Shown here piece after piece: positions 24,337 through 33,235 of a stretch of DNA of 64,000 nucleotides (position 1 is its first letter; each line of letters starts with the position of its first letter). The notes beneath the pieces were generated by a model, which did not search any database, was not told the origin of the DNA, and was given only the letters and a program-made list of their open reading frames with translations. The stretch comes from JBMORL01 sp049322335. Its GTDB lineage: Bacteria > Bacteroidota > Bacteroidia > Flavobacteriales_D > UBA2798. The stretch is taken from positions 4,567 through 68,566 of the forward strand of contig JBMORL010000103.1 of assembly GCA_049322335.1 (NCBI GenBank). Direction: 5' to 3'. Both the position numbers and the translations under genes were made by a program.

Positions 24337-26430
24337 GTGGCCAAAAAGAAGAAAGAAAAGTTGGGAAAGAAGCTCGAAAAATTCGATGTAGTGAACCGTG
24401 ACCTGAGCTGGTTGTCGTTTAATGCACGGGTTTTACAGGAAGCAGCAGACAGTTCCGTTCCATTGATTGAAAGGATGAGATTCCTGGGTATTTTTTCCAA
24501 TAACCTGGATGAATTTTTTCGTGTACGCGTAGCTACTTTAAAACGGTTGATGGTGGTGGGCAATAAATCGCAAAAGGAATTTGGTTTTCAGCCTAAAAAA
24601 ATACTTGATAAGATTCATAAAAATGTGGTGGAGCAGCAGCAGCAGTTTGACAGGATATTTAAAACAATTGTAAAGGAACTGGAGAAAAAAGGTATTTATC
24701 ATAAAGACGAGACACAACTCAGCGAAGAGCAGGGAAATTTTGTAAGAGAATATTTTCAAACCACTATCCGTCAAACACTGGTTCCGGTGATGATGGATAA
24801 AAAAAGCAAATTACCCGCTTTAAAAGATAAGGTCATTTATTTTGCAATCAAACTGGGATATAAAAAAAATCCCGATGACTTTCATTATTCGCTCATAGAA
24901 GTTCCTTCGCAGGTGGTTTCCCGTTTTTTGGTTTTGCCTAAAGAAAAAGACCGCATTTCCTTTATGCTGCTGGACGATGTGATCCGCTATTGCCTGGATG
25001 ACATTTTTTCTATTTTCGATTACGACCGTTACGAAGCCTATACAATTAAACTTACCCGTGATGCCGAACTGGATATTGACCAGGACGTATCACAAAGTTT
25101 TATTGATAAAGTTTCCAAAAGCCTTAAAAAAAGAAAACACGGACAACCTGTTCGTTTTATTTACGATGAAAAAATTCCAAAGGATTTGCTTGGATTTATT
25201 CTGAAAAAATTAAAATTGGTTGATACCGGAAATATTATTGCAGGCGGACGCTATCATAACTTTAAGGATTTTATAAAATTCCCGGGAATGGGCGATCCTT
25301 CACTGCAGTATGAACCACTTCCTCCCTTACCACACTGGAGCCTTGCCGGCCAGCGCAGTATGTTTGATGTGATCAAAAGAAAAGACGTGGTATTAAGTTT
25401 TCCCTATCATTCATTTAATTATATCATTGAATTATTGCGCCAGGCCGCTATCGACCCGCAGGTGATTTCCATACAAATTAATTTGTATCGCGTGGGAGAA
25501 AAATCACGAATCGTCAACGCACTGGTAAATGCCGCAAAAAACGGCAAGGAAGTTACAGCGGTAGTGGAATTGCAGGCGCGTTTTGATGAAGAAAACAATA
25601 TCAAACTCTCGCATAAATTACAGGATGAAGGGGTGCGCGTGATTTTCGGAGTGCCGGGATTAAAAGTTCATTCCAAACTTATTCTCATCAGGAGAAAAGA
25701 AAGAAAATCAGAACAACTATACGCCCATGTTGGCACAGGAAATTTTCATGAAACCAATGCACTGATTTATGGCGATCATTCATTGCTTACCTGCGATGAC
25801 CGTATCACTTACGAAGTGGAAAAAGTATTTGAGTTCTTCCTTAAAAATTACGAACGCGCCAATTTTAAATATCTTTTCGTTTCACCATTTAATATGCGTA
25901 AACGACTTATTGAATTAATCGGTGAAGAGATCAGCAATGCCAAACGGCAACACGATGCATATATTATTTTAAAACTGAATAACCTGGTAGACGAAGAACT
26001 TATCAAACATTTATATAAAGCCAGTAATGCCGGTGTAAAAATAAAACTGATTATAAGAGGAATTTGCTCGCTTATTCCCGGTGTAAAAGGTATGAGTGAA
26101 AATATCGAGGCAGTAAGTATTATTGATCGTTTTTTGGAACACGCGCGGGTATTTGTTTTTTGCAGTGACGGAAAAGAATTGGTTTATATTTCCTCTGCAG
26201 ACTGGATGAGCAGGAATATCGATGGCCGGATAGAAGTAAGTACTCCGGTGTTTGATCCCGAAGTGAAACAAACTATCCTGGATGTGATCGGTATACAATT
26301 GCAGGGAAATGCCAAGGCGAGAATTATTGATAAGACCCAGAGCAATTCCTACAAAAGAAAGCCCGGAGAACCCTTATTCCGCTCGCAGGTAGAAACCTGG
26401 CATTACTTTAACAACAAGCTTTTAAAGTAA
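24337..26430 (+). CDS. ppk1: Polyphosphate kinase 1
   Basis: The protein has 697 residues with a GTG start at 24337; no ATG exists before the conserved NRDLSWLSFNARVLQEA motif, so GTG is well supported. The N domain (SNNLDEFFRVRV), the head domain and two phospholipase-D-like catalytic domains are in order. VHSKLILI near residue 444 holds the phosphohistidine, and HVGTGNFHETNALIYGDHSLLT and LEHARVFVFCSDGKE (near 600) complete the active site. It reversibly makes polyphosphate from ATP. It lies 83 bp upstream of ppx, which degrades polyphosphate, so synthesis and breakdown are encoded together. Confidence 0.96.
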   Translation: MAKKKKEKLGKKLEKFDVVNRDLSWLSFNARVLQEAADSSVPLIERMRFLGIFSNNLDEFFRVRVATLKRLMVVGNKSQKEFGFQPKKILDKIHKNVVEQQQQFDRIFKTIVKELEKKGIYHKDETQLSEEQGNFVREYFQTTIRQTLVPVMMDKKSKLPALKDKVIYFAIKLGYKKNPDDFHYSLIEVPSQVVSRFLVLPKEKDRISFMLLDDVIRYCLDDIFSIFDYDRYEAYTIKLTRDAELDIDQDVSQSFIDKVSKSLKKRKHGQPVRFIYDEKIPKDLLGFILKKLKLVDTGNIIAGGRYHNFKDFIKFPGMGDPSLQYEPLPPLPHWSLAGQRSMFDVIKRKDVVLSFPYHSFNYIIELLRQAAIDPQVISIQINLYRVGEKSRIVNALVNAAKNGKEVTAVVELQARFDEENNIKLSHKLQDEGVRVIFGVPGLKVHSKLILIRRKERKSEQLYAHVGTGNFHETNALIYGDHSLLTCDDRITYEVEKVFEFFLKNYERANFKYLFVSPFNMRKRLIELIGEEISNAKRQHDAYIILKLNNLVDEELIKHLYKASNAGVKIKLIIRGICSLIPGVKGMSENIEAVSIIDRFLEHARVFVFCSDGKELVYISSADWMSRNIDGRIEVSTPVFDPEVKQTILDVIGIQLQGNAKARIIDKTQSNSYKRKPGEPLFRSQVETWHYFNNKLLK

Positions 26431-26513
26431 CTTGTTAACAATCGGGCAGAGTTTTCAAGGGTATTTTTTACTTCTCACAGCATCATTCTACCTTAGCAAA
26501 AAATCATTGAGAA

Positions 26514-27404
26514 TTGCTGTTTGGTGCTATTGATATCGGTTCGAACGCGGGTCGTTTGCTGATAGGAAACATAAGTGAGTCGGAAGGCCATCCTGTTGTG
26601 AAGAAAATTCTTCTTGTGCGCGTACCCCTGCGCCTGGGAGAAGATGTATTTACGGATAAAAAAATTCCTAATTCAAAAGTAAAAATGCTGGTGAAAACAT
26701 TAAAAGCGTTTCGCCACCTGATGGACGTGTATGATGTGGAAGATTACCGCGCCTGTGCCACTTCGGCCATGCGTGAAGCTGATAACCGGAAAGATGTGCT
26801 GGAAATTGTGAAAGACGAAACAGGAATAAAACTGGAAGTGATTGACGGGGAAGAAGAAGCGGAATTGATTTTTTCCAACTACTTTACACAAAACCTCGAA
26901 AAGAAAAAATCGTATCTCTATATTGATGTGGGCGGAGGAAGCACCGAAGTTTCATTGCTGGAAAACGGTGAGAAAAAACAATCCAAATCATTTAAAATCG
27001 GAACGCTTCGTATCCTCAAGGGAAAAGTGGATGAAAAAAGATGGGTTGACCTGAAAGAATGGGTGAAAACACTTAACCCGGAGCATAAGGAAATTATTGC
27101 CATTGGCACCGGTGGAAACATCAACCGTATTTTAAAACTCAATCATAGTGATGAAGAAAATCACATCACCTATCCCGAAATAAAAAAGATTCAGGCGCAT
27201 CTTGCAGGGTACACCGTAAAAGACAGAATTGAAAAACTGGGCTTGCGTCCCGACCGTGCAGACGTGATCGTTCCTGCTGCTGATATTTATCTTGCCGTAA
27301 TGCGTTATGCTGATGTAAAAGAAATGCTCGTTCCGAAAATTGGTTTAACAGACGGAATAGTGTATTCATTGTATAAAAAGGCAATGAAGAAGGTGGAGGC
27401 GTAA
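26514..27404 (+). CDS. ppx: Exopolyphosphatase, Ppx/GppA family
   Basis: The protein has 296 residues. It starts at TTG (26514) directly before FGAIDIGSNAGRLLIG, the first phosphate-binding motif of the ASKHA fold; no nearer ATG keeps that motif. YIDVGGGSTEVSLLENG is the second phosphate motif and EEEAELIFSNY holds the catalytic Glu region. It ends soon after domain II, so it is the short two-domain form common in Bacteroidota, without the HD extension of E. coli Ppx. It removes phosphate from polyphosphate ends or converts pppGpp. It follows ppk1. Confidence 0.92.
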   Translation: MLFGAIDIGSNAGRLLIGNISESEGHPVVKKILLVRVPLRLGEDVFTDKKIPNSKVKMLVKTLKAFRHLMDVYDVEDYRACATSAMREADNRKDVLEIVKDETGIKLEVIDGEEEAELIFSNYFTQNLEKKKSYLYIDVGGGSTEVSLLENGEKKQSKSFKIGTLRILKGKVDEKRWVDLKEWVKTLNPEHKEIIAIGTGGNINRILKLNHSDEENHITYPEIKKIQAHLAGYTVKDRIEKLGLRPDRADVIVPAADIYLAVMRYADVKEMLVPKIGLTDGIVYSLYKKAMKKVEA

Positions 27405-27444
27405 CCGGACAATAAGCTCGGGATTTTTACGTTAATTCATTTCT

Positions 27445-28593
27445 ATGAAGAACCCGCTGTATTTTGTTTTGCTTCCAGTTTTCTTCTTGGCTTGCCGTAA
27501 AGATTCAGCCATAACCCCCCAATCCATACCCGAAAAACAATGGCAGTTTCAATCGGTAACTGTTGGCGGATTGTTGGGAGACGCAGCAAGAGGAATGGCA
27601 TATTACAACAACCGGTTGTTTTTATCTGGCTCTACTGCCTCTGCCGGAAACGGAATGACCGATCTTTATCTTGTGATTGCCGATACATCTCTTAATATTC
27701 TTGCGGAAAAATACATTGGCGGAGCGGCAGATGATGTGGGAATTTCAGCCTATACCACTACTAACGGTGTCCTCCTTTCCGGTTATACCGAAAGTTTTGG
27801 TAACCGGCAGGCCTGGCTGGTGAATGTAAATGTAAATGGAGATACACTGTGGACAAAACATTATAATATCACTTCTTCATCCGTGGCTTTTAATGTAACA
27901 GCCGATGCCAACGGTTTTTATATCGTGGGAAATTCGGCTGACGCTTACGGAAGCACCGATTTACTTCTCATCCGTACTGATCTGAATGGAGATACACTGT
28001 GGACAAAAAATTATGGTGGAAATCTCAGCGAATTAGGAACCGGTATAGAAATTCTTTCCAATGGAGAATTGATAATCTATGCCCATACCTACAGTTTCGG
28101 CAATGGCGACCGCGACCTGTGGCTGCTTAAAACAAACGCCAATGGAGATTCTTTGCAATCGTTGTTTATAGGTGGAGCGGGATATGAGCAACCGGGATAC
28201 ATGAATAAAACAGCTGCGGGAAAAATTCTTATTTCTGCACACTATGCCAGCAACGAACCCAATCACAATTTCTATAACGCCATGCTGGATGAAAACCTCA
28301 CTATTCTGTGGCAATACGAATCAGGAGGTATGATGCATGATGGCAGTGAAGACATAATCGAATCGGATAACGGTTTTTTCAGTATCGGCCCGTCCATGAG
28401 CCAGTTTTCTACTGATTCGGATGTGATGGTAACGGAACTGAAGTCCGATGGAAGTTATAACCGGACATTTTATTACGATGCAGGAGCGGATGAGAGTGTT
28501 TTCCAGATCATCAGGACAGGAAACTCTTTTTACCTCTCAGGCACCAAAACCACAGGGGGAAACCAGGATGTGTTGGTGGTGAAGATGAAATGA
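27445..28593 (+). CDS. Secreted lipoprotein with beta-propeller-like repeats
   Basis: The protein has 382 residues. MKNPLYFVLLPVFFLAC has a lipobox (FLAC), so it should be lipidated and carried to the outer membrane. The mature part repeats blades such as WLVNVNVNGDTLWTKHYN, LLIRTDLNGDTLWTKNYGG and LWLLKTNANGDSLQSLFIGG, a pattern frequent in Bacteroidota delta-60/propeller-like secreted proteins. Two blades share a 20-bp identical DNA stretch near 27837 and 27987. It ends GGNQDVLVVKMK and lacks a T9SS tail. The ligand is unknown. Confidence 0.8.
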   Translation: MKNPLYFVLLPVFFLACRKDSAITPQSIPEKQWQFQSVTVGGLLGDAARGMAYYNNRLFLSGSTASAGNGMTDLYLVIADTSLNILAEKYIGGAADDVGISAYTTTNGVLLSGYTESFGNRQAWLVNVNVNGDTLWTKHYNITSSSVAFNVTADANGFYIVGNSADAYGSTDLLLIRTDLNGDTLWTKNYGGNLSELGTGIEILSNGELIIYAHTYSFGNGDRDLWLLKTNANGDSLQSLFIGGAGYEQPGYMNKTAAGKILISAHYASNEPNHNFYNAMLDENLTILWQYESGGMMHDGSEDIIESDNGFFSIGPSMSQFSTDSDVMVTELKSDGSYNRTFYYDAGADESVFQIIRTGNSFYLSGTKTTGGNQDVLVVKMK

Positions 28594-28627
28594 ATGTGAT
28601 TGAAAGTTGCAAGTTTAAAAGTTGAGA

Positions 28628-28725
28628 AAGTTTTGAAAGTTAGTCCGTATAACTTTCGCAACCTGCCAACTTTCTCAACTTGCTAACTTTATAACAACTC
28701 ATTCGCCAGGTTAGCCAGCTCGGAT
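28628..28725. repeat. 98-bp direct repeat, copy A (carries a fossil of the phoH 3' end)
   Basis: These 98 bases are identical to 29749-29846. On the minus strand the copy contains the last 12 codons and stop of phoH (SELANLANELL) with no upstream reading frame, followed by a heptad-rich tail with GAAAGTTA/TAACTTTC arms. Identity stops abruptly on both sides. Confidence 0.95.
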
Positions 28726-28775
28726 AGGGTAAATTTAATTTTCCTGCATTTGACTCTAAAATATTTCTTTTAATT

Positions 28776-29654
28776 TTAAAAACTAAAACCAGTTGTAACG
28801 GAAAGGCTCACCACTTTTTTATTTCTAAACTTTGGTTCTTCGAGATAATAGAACAGAAGGGCGTTTCTGTTCGTAGAAGGATTTTCATCATAATCACTAT
28901 AATATACGGGATCTGAGTTTGATGCGTCATATTTTTGTACACCCCCATATCCCAGTCCTATCGAAAGATCCAATGTCCACCTTTCTCCTGGGAAAAATTG
29001 TATGCCCGGGGTGAAAATTATTGCCGAATGAATTTGTTTTTCATCAATTGTGATTTTGTAAACCGGGGGATTTTGACCCTGACTTCCTCCATATCCTATT
29101 TTCTTATACTCTTTATTTTCATAAAACAGCATCGATCGAAACAAACTGATCCCAAGATAAAAACCATTCATTTTTGATTTTACAGGTGGTAATAAATAAA
29201 ACCTGAAATCGCCCTTCAAAAAATTTCCGCCTCCTGGTAAGCGATTCGTATTCCAGGGAAAAGCAGGACTCCAGTTCAACCCACCGTATATTTCAATAGA
29301 AAGAGGCCAGGCTATATATCGTTCATATCCCAGTGCAGCTTTTCCTCCTAAAGGAGAAAGAGGTGATGTTTTTATGATATTGTTTTTGGAAGAAGTATTC
29401 CACTCGCTTTTGGGCATATAAATTTTTTCTCGTTTTGGTTTCGGTTCCGGCTTTGACTCAGGATGAACGTATAGATTACTTACCTGGTTTCGTTTTATCG
29501 AGTGTACTATTCCATTGTCCTTATAATTTACGCGTCTTTTATTATCAGAAAGAATGAAGCATGCTTTTTTTGTGCCATCTTTAAAGTATACTGTATCTTG
29601 TGCCAGTAACGTGCATGGCAGAATAATTAAATATAATATAAAAATCAACCTCAT
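28776..29654 (-). CDS. Predicted outer-membrane beta-barrel protein on an inserted segment
   Basis: The protein has 292 residues from the ATG at 29654 (a TTG four codons upstream is less likely). MRLIFILYLIILPCTLLAQ is the signal peptide. Residues 20-60 (DTVYFKDGTKKACFILSDNKRRVNYKDNG) resemble the small beta module found at the front of many Bacteroidota surface proteins. A Pro/Lys linker precedes alternating amphipathic strands (LGYERYIAWPLSIEIYGGLNW, FYLGISLFRSMLF, WTLDLSIGLGYGG) and it ends in Phe (TTGFSF), as outer-membrane barrels do. The gene lies entirely between two perfect 98-bp repeats and looks more AT-rich than phoH. Its family is not recognised. Confidence 0.75.
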   Translation of the reverse strand: MRLIFILYLIILPCTLLAQDTVYFKDGTKKACFILSDNKRRVNYKDNGIVHSIKRNQVSNLYVHPESKPEPKPKREKIYMPKSEWNTSSKNNIIKTSPLSPLGGKAALGYERYIAWPLSIEIYGGLNWSPAFPWNTNRLPGGGNFLKGDFRFYLLPPVKSKMNGFYLGISLFRSMLFYENKEYKKIGYGGSQGQNPPVYKITIDEKQIHSAIIFTPGIQFFPGERWTLDLSIGLGYGGVQKYDASNSDPVYYSDYDENPSTNRNALLFYYLEEPKFRNKKVVSLSVTTGFSF

Positions 29655-29748
29655 TCCGGTTTTCAAGTTACACTTTTTTTTAAATAAATCAAATAATGTT
29701 GAAGGAAAGGCAAGATAATTTGAAGCAAAGGATAAGTTACAAGTTTAT

Positions 29749-29846
29749 AAGTTTTGAAAGTTAGTCCGTATAACTTTCGCAACCTGCCAACTTTCTCAAC
29801 TTGCTAACTTTATAACAACTCATTCGCCAGGTTAGCCAGCTCGGAT
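29749..29846. repeat. 98-bp direct repeat, copy B (true phoH 3' end)
   Basis: It is identical to 28628-28725. It includes the final 37 nt of phoH (29810-29846) and 61 bp downstream. The downstream part contains GAAAGTTA-n7-TAACTTTC (29756-29778), a possible terminator for phoH. Confidence 0.95.
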
Positions 29847-31156
29847 CGTTCCCCTTTTTCGAGAGTGATGTGGGAGAAGAGTTTATTTCCCTTTAACCGG
29901 TCGATGATGTAGGAAAGTCCGTTGGATTGTTCATCGAGATAAGGTGTGTCGATCTGGTTAATATCACCGGTAAAAATGATTTTAGTGTTTTCTCCCGCAC
30001 GGGTGATAATGGTTTTTACTTCGTGCGGAGTGAGATTTTGCGCTTCATCAATAATGAAAAAGATATTCGAAAAACTTCTCCCCCGGATGTAGGCGAGGGG
30101 AGTCACCACAATTTTATTTTCCTTGGTCATTTCCTCGATAGCTTTGTATCTTTTTTCATTTTCAGAAAACTGCTGCTGGATGAATTTTAAATTATCCCAC
30201 AGCGGTTCCATATAAGGATTGATCTTTTCTTTGGCATCCCCGGGAAGATAACCGATGTCTTTATTGCTGAGCGGAACAATGGGACGTGCAAGAATGATCT
30301 GCGCATGTTTTTTTCGTTGTTCTATCGCACCGGCCAATGCCAGCAATGTTTTGCCAGTTCCTGCCACGCCTTGAATAGTCACCAGTTTCACTTCGTCATT
30401 CATAATAGCATGTAACGCGAATGTTTGTTCGGCATTACGTGGTTTAATGCCGTAGGTAAATTGTTTTTCCACCCGTTCGATTCTTTCCAGAAACGGGTTG
30501 TAGTAAGCCAGCGTGGAAGATTTATCACCTTTTAAAATATAATACTGATTATTTTCTTTCAGGCTTCCCAGTATGGAAATGTTTTCAGTGTAACCGTCAG
30601 TAAAAATTTTTCTTATTTCTTCGGGATCTACATTTTCAATTACTGTTTTTGCATATTGCACCTGGCTCAGGTCGTGGATTTTTCCGGTTTCATAATCTTC
30701 GGCAACTATTCCCAATGCTTTTGCCTTGAGGCGGAGATTGATGTCTTTGGAAATGAGAATTACTTTTTTGTCTTTCTCTTCATTCATCAAAGAAAGTGCT
30801 GCATTGAGAATGCGGTGGTCGTTTTTTCTTTCGCCATACACTACGTTCGCATCGGTGCCATTCATTTTCTGGTTCATCACAATTTTCAGGCAACCCTGAT
30901 TCGGCCCTTCCAGCGGAATCCATTCCTGTAGCGACATATTGCCCGATAATTTATCAATAATGCGGATGCATTCGCGCGCTTCGAAATTTTTTGAATCGTG
31001 TCCGCGTTTGAAATTATCCAGTTCTTCCAATACGGTGATTGGAATAGCCACATAATGCTCTTCAAAATTGTTTAACGAATTATGGTCGTGGAGAATTACA
31101 GAGGTGTCGAGAACAAAAATTTTCAAAGGACCCTTCTTTTTGGCTGCCATCATCAT
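29810..31156 (-). CDS. phoH: PhoH family protein with N-terminal PIN domain
   Basis: The protein has about 448 residues. The likely start is one of three consecutive ATG codons at 31156-31148; the longer frame begins with TTG. The N-terminal PIN-type RNase domain carries acidic residues in FVLDTSVILHDHN, VLEELDNFKRG and VILISKDINLRLKA. The C-terminal PhoH ATPase/helicase-like domain has the P-loop TIQGVAGTGKTLLALAGA (near residue 265), Walker B FFIIDEAQNLTP and TGDINQIDTPYLD. PIN-PhoH proteins are RNA helicase/nucleases. The 3' end is duplicated 1.1 kb downstream. Confidence 0.93.
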   Translation of the reverse strand: MMMAAKKKGPLKIFVLDTSVILHDHNSLNNFEEHYVAIPITVLEELDNFKRGHDSKNFEARECIRIIDKLSGNMSLQEWIPLEGPNQGCLKIVMNQKMNGTDANVVYGERKNDHRILNAALSLMNEEKDKKVILISKDINLRLKAKALGIVAEDYETGKIHDLSQVQYAKTVIENVDPEEIRKIFTDGYTENISILGSLKENNQYYILKGDKSSTLAYYNPFLERIERVEKQFTYGIKPRNAEQTFALHAIMNDEVKLVTIQGVAGTGKTLLALAGAIEQRKKHAQIILARPIVPLSNKDIGYLPGDAKEKINPYMEPLWDNLKFIQQQFSENEKRYKAIEEMTKENKIVVTPLAYIRGRSFSNIFFIIDEAQNLTPHEVKTIITRAGENTKIIFTGDINQIDTPYLDEQSNGLSYIIDRLKGNKLFSHITLEKGERSELANLANELL

Positions 31157-31527
31157 AAGCAAAGAAATTTATATTGACTTCCATAAAATTAAACCAATTC
31201 AAAAACGGGCTTCCCCGGGCAGGGAAAAGTAATGAATAAACGATTGTTGAATAATGGCCGAAATGCTGGATTGACAAGGGTTTTGGGTATAAAATCAATG
31301 ATTAAATTCGCACATTAATGTGGTGTGAAGATTACCACGACCGAAGACTTCCTCTTGCCTTCGCGCTTTGCTACGCTGAAGCTTCAGCGTAAGAGAAAGC
31401 TTCTGCATAAGAGAAGAAACGCTTTGACAAAGCAAGACGCAATGAAGCGCTTATGGAAAAGAGAAAAAACACAGGCCCCGGTAAATATTTTTTATACCAT
31501 TTTTGGTTTTATTACTTTTGCAGTCGG
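31157..31527. other. 371-bp intergenic region with palindromes and a degraded GTCATTGCGAGG-type repeat
   Basis: No credible gene. ATTACCACGACCGAAGACTTCCTC at 31331-31354 resembles the widespread 'GATTGCCAC..CGAAGACTCCTCGCAATGACG' intergenic repeat seen better at 52461. TACGCTGAAGCTTCAGCGTA (31372-31391) is a perfect 20-bp palindrome. GCTTTG-ACA-AAGC and GCGCTT segments follow. A 68-codon frame through this stretch is repeat-derived. Confidence 0.6.
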
Positions 31528-32280
31528 TTGAAAAAAATTATACATATAACGTTATTCGCCTTGCTTGTTTCAGCGGTACAGGCACAGATCGTTAATATCG
31601 AAAACCAAAGGCTGAAGGATAAAAAAGAAGGGTGGACAGGCAGCTTCGACCTCAGTTTTTCGCTGATAAAAAACACACAGCAGGTAGTGCAGTTCAATAA
31701 CCACAATCGTTTGATGTGGAAAAAACAGCAGCATTCCGTTTTGGGTATCACCGATTTTAGTTTTGTAAAAGCAGGGAAACAGGACTTTGTAAACAGCGGG
31801 TTTCAGCATGGGCGTTATGCCTGGAATCTTAAAAATCACCCAAAACTCTTTCTCGAAGGATTTCAACAGGTGCAATACAATAAAGTGCAGTATATCGATC
31901 TTCGGTTGCTGGCTGGTGGTGGAAGCAGGGCAATAGTACTGGATAAGGATTCTATTTCCATTAATATCGGTGCCTTTGTTATGGCTGAGCATGAAGAGGA
32001 GGTGGGAGGAAGGATCAACCAGCATATACGCTATAGTTGTTTTCTCTCATTCGATTTCCAGTTCAACAAAACCACGGGATTTAATACCATCACCTACTAC
32101 CAGCCCGATTTTCTAAGCCCGTCAGACTACCGTATTTCCCACGAATCTTCCCTCCGTTTTAATGTCACCCGCCACCTGAAATTCCGTATTGCCTATAATC
32201 TCAATCACGACACCAACCCGCCCGTTGGAGCACCCAAAACGTTTTATGGGATTATGAATGTGTTCAGGTACGAGCTATAG
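31528..32280 (+). CDS. DUF481-like outer-membrane protein
   Basis: The protein has 250 residues from TTG at 31528 (LKKIIHITLFALLVSAVQAQ, a proper signal peptide). The in-frame ATG at 31453 would add 25 residues encoded by repeat DNA. The mature protein is rich in alternating strands: GWTGSFDLSFSLIKNTQQVVQFNNHNRLMWKK, LFLEGFQQVQYNKVQYIDLRLLAGGGSRA and HLKFRIAYNLNHDTNPP. This fits the DUF481/YdiY-like barrel family. The function is unknown. The stop codon abuts the inverted-repeat element at 32282. Confidence 0.75.
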   Translation: MKKIIHITLFALLVSAVQAQIVNIENQRLKDKKEGWTGSFDLSFSLIKNTQQVVQFNNHNRLMWKKQQHSVLGITDFSFVKAGKQDFVNSGFQHGRYAWNLKNHPKLFLEGFQQVQYNKVQYIDLRLLAGGGSRAIVLDKDSISINIGAFVMAEHEEEVGGRINQHIRYSCFLSFDFQFNKTTGFNTITYYQPDFLSPSDYRISHESSLRFNVTRHLKFRIAYNLNHDTNPPVGAPKTFYGIMNVFRYEL

Positions 32281-32281
32281 G

Positions 32282-32425
32282 CCTCACCCCCGGCCCCTCT
32301 CCCGTGGAGAGGGGTGTAATTTCTTTGTTGGGATAAAATCTATAGATTTTATCCCAAAAGTTGATACTCAAAATACCAGCATTTTCTCCCCCTCTCTCGG
32401 GGAGAGGGGGCCGGGGGGTGAGGTG
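32282..32425. repeat. 144-bp inverted-repeat element (MITE-like) with a central 28-bp perfect palindrome
   Basis: The left arm begins CCTCACCCCCGG and contains a CCCCTCTCC-n3-GGAGAGGGG hairpin (32294-32314). The right arm mirrors it and ends CCGGGGGGTGAGG. At 32329-32356 TGGGATAAAATC-TATA-GATTTTATCCCA is perfectly self-complementary. No coding capacity. The element lies between the DUF481-like gene and the ParA promoter. Confidence 0.85.
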
Positions 32426-32429
32426 CATT

Positions 32430-32460
32430 TTTGTATTTTTCCCCTAAATAGTTATATTTG
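32430..32460 (+). promoter_or_regulatory. Textbook Bacteroidota promoter for parA-like gene (TTTG, 19 bp, TATATTTG)
   Basis: The -33 TTTG lies at 32430-32433 and the -7 TATATTTG at 32453-32460, separated by exactly 19 bp. Transcription should start near 32467, 12 nt before the ATG at 32479. It begins 5 bp after the inverted-repeat element. Confidence 0.75.
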
Positions 32461-32478
32461 GCTACCTACAAACCAGTT

Positions 32479-33222
32479 ATGAAGATCATTGCCGTTTTCA
32501 ACATCAAAGGCGGGGTGGGAAAAACCGCTACTGCCGTCAATTTAGCTGCTCTTTCTGCCAGCGGGGGAAATAAAACTCTGCTGGTTGACATGGATCCCCA
32601 GGGAGCTTCTACATTTTATTTTCATATTGACGAAGCTGAACAAAAACATTCCAAAAAAATGTTTTCCGAAAATCCGGATGCGGAAAAAGCTATTATGAAA
32701 TCAAAATATGATCATCTGGATATCATTCCGGCCGATCATAACTATCGCAAAATGGATAACCTGCTTTCGAAAATGAAGGACGGGAAAAAATGGTTGCGTA
32801 ACCTGTTTAAGCCCGTGTCGCGAAAATATGATTACGTGATTTTGGATTGTCCGCCAAGCATTACTTTGTTTTCTGAAAATATTTTACGCAATGCGGATAT
32901 GATTCTTGTCCCGGTAATTCCCACCACACTTTCCACGCGCACTTACGATCAACTGGTGGAATTTGTTAATGAACAAAAAATCGACCGCAAAAAAATATTT
33001 CCGTTTTTCTCGATGTACGAGCGCAGAAAAAACCTGCACAACGAATCCATCACCGAATTTGCCTCACGTTACCACGAATGCATTGATGTGGCCATTCCCT
33101 ATATTTCCGATATTGAAAGAATGGGCGTAGTGCGCAAACCTTATGTAGAATCCCATCCACATGATGAGATTACTTACCTCTACAAACAACTTTGGAAAGC
33201 GGTGAGGAAGAAGGTGGGGTGA
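32479..33222 (+). CDS. ParA/MinD-type ATPase (orphan, no ParB)
   Basis: The protein has 247 residues starting MKIIAVFNIKGGVGKT. The start at 32479 is preferred because the in-frame TTG at 32458 is part of the promoter -7 box. The deviant Walker A KGGVGKT (residues 10-16), LLVDMDPQGAS and YVILDCPPSITLFSENILRNADMILVPV are the ParA/Soj signatures. ParA ATPases position DNA or protein cargo by nucleotide-dependent DNA binding. No ParB or parS is visible; the gene 13 bp downstream encodes a small membrane protein in the same transcript. Chromosomal segregation ParA normally sits with ParB, so this is more likely a cargo-positioning or accessory ParA. Confidence 0.88.
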   Translation: MKIIAVFNIKGGVGKTATAVNLAALSASGGNKTLLVDMDPQGASTFYFHIDEAEQKHSKKMFSENPDAEKAIMKSKYDHLDIIPADHNYRKMDNLLSKMKDGKKWLRNLFKPVSRKYDYVILDCPPSITLFSENILRNADMILVPVIPTTLSTRTYDQLVEFVNEQKIDRKKIFPFFSMYERRKNLHNESITEFASRYHECIDVAIPYISDIERMGVVRKPYVESHPHDEITYLYKQLWKAVRKKVG

Positions 33223-33235
33223 TTTTGGGTAGGAC

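Noticed and set aside
28628..29846. Insertion sequence bounded by the 98-bp repeats
   Set aside because: No transposase, no terminal inverted repeats, and 98 bp is far longer than an IS target duplication.
31325..31531. 68-codon frame before the DUF481-like gene
   Set aside because: It runs through palindromes and a decayed intergenic repeat, has no domain, and overlaps the signal peptide of the next gene in another frame.
32258..32482. 74-codon frame over the inverted-repeat element
   Set aside because: Its codons are the GC-rich palindromic arms and the ParA promoter; no protein features.
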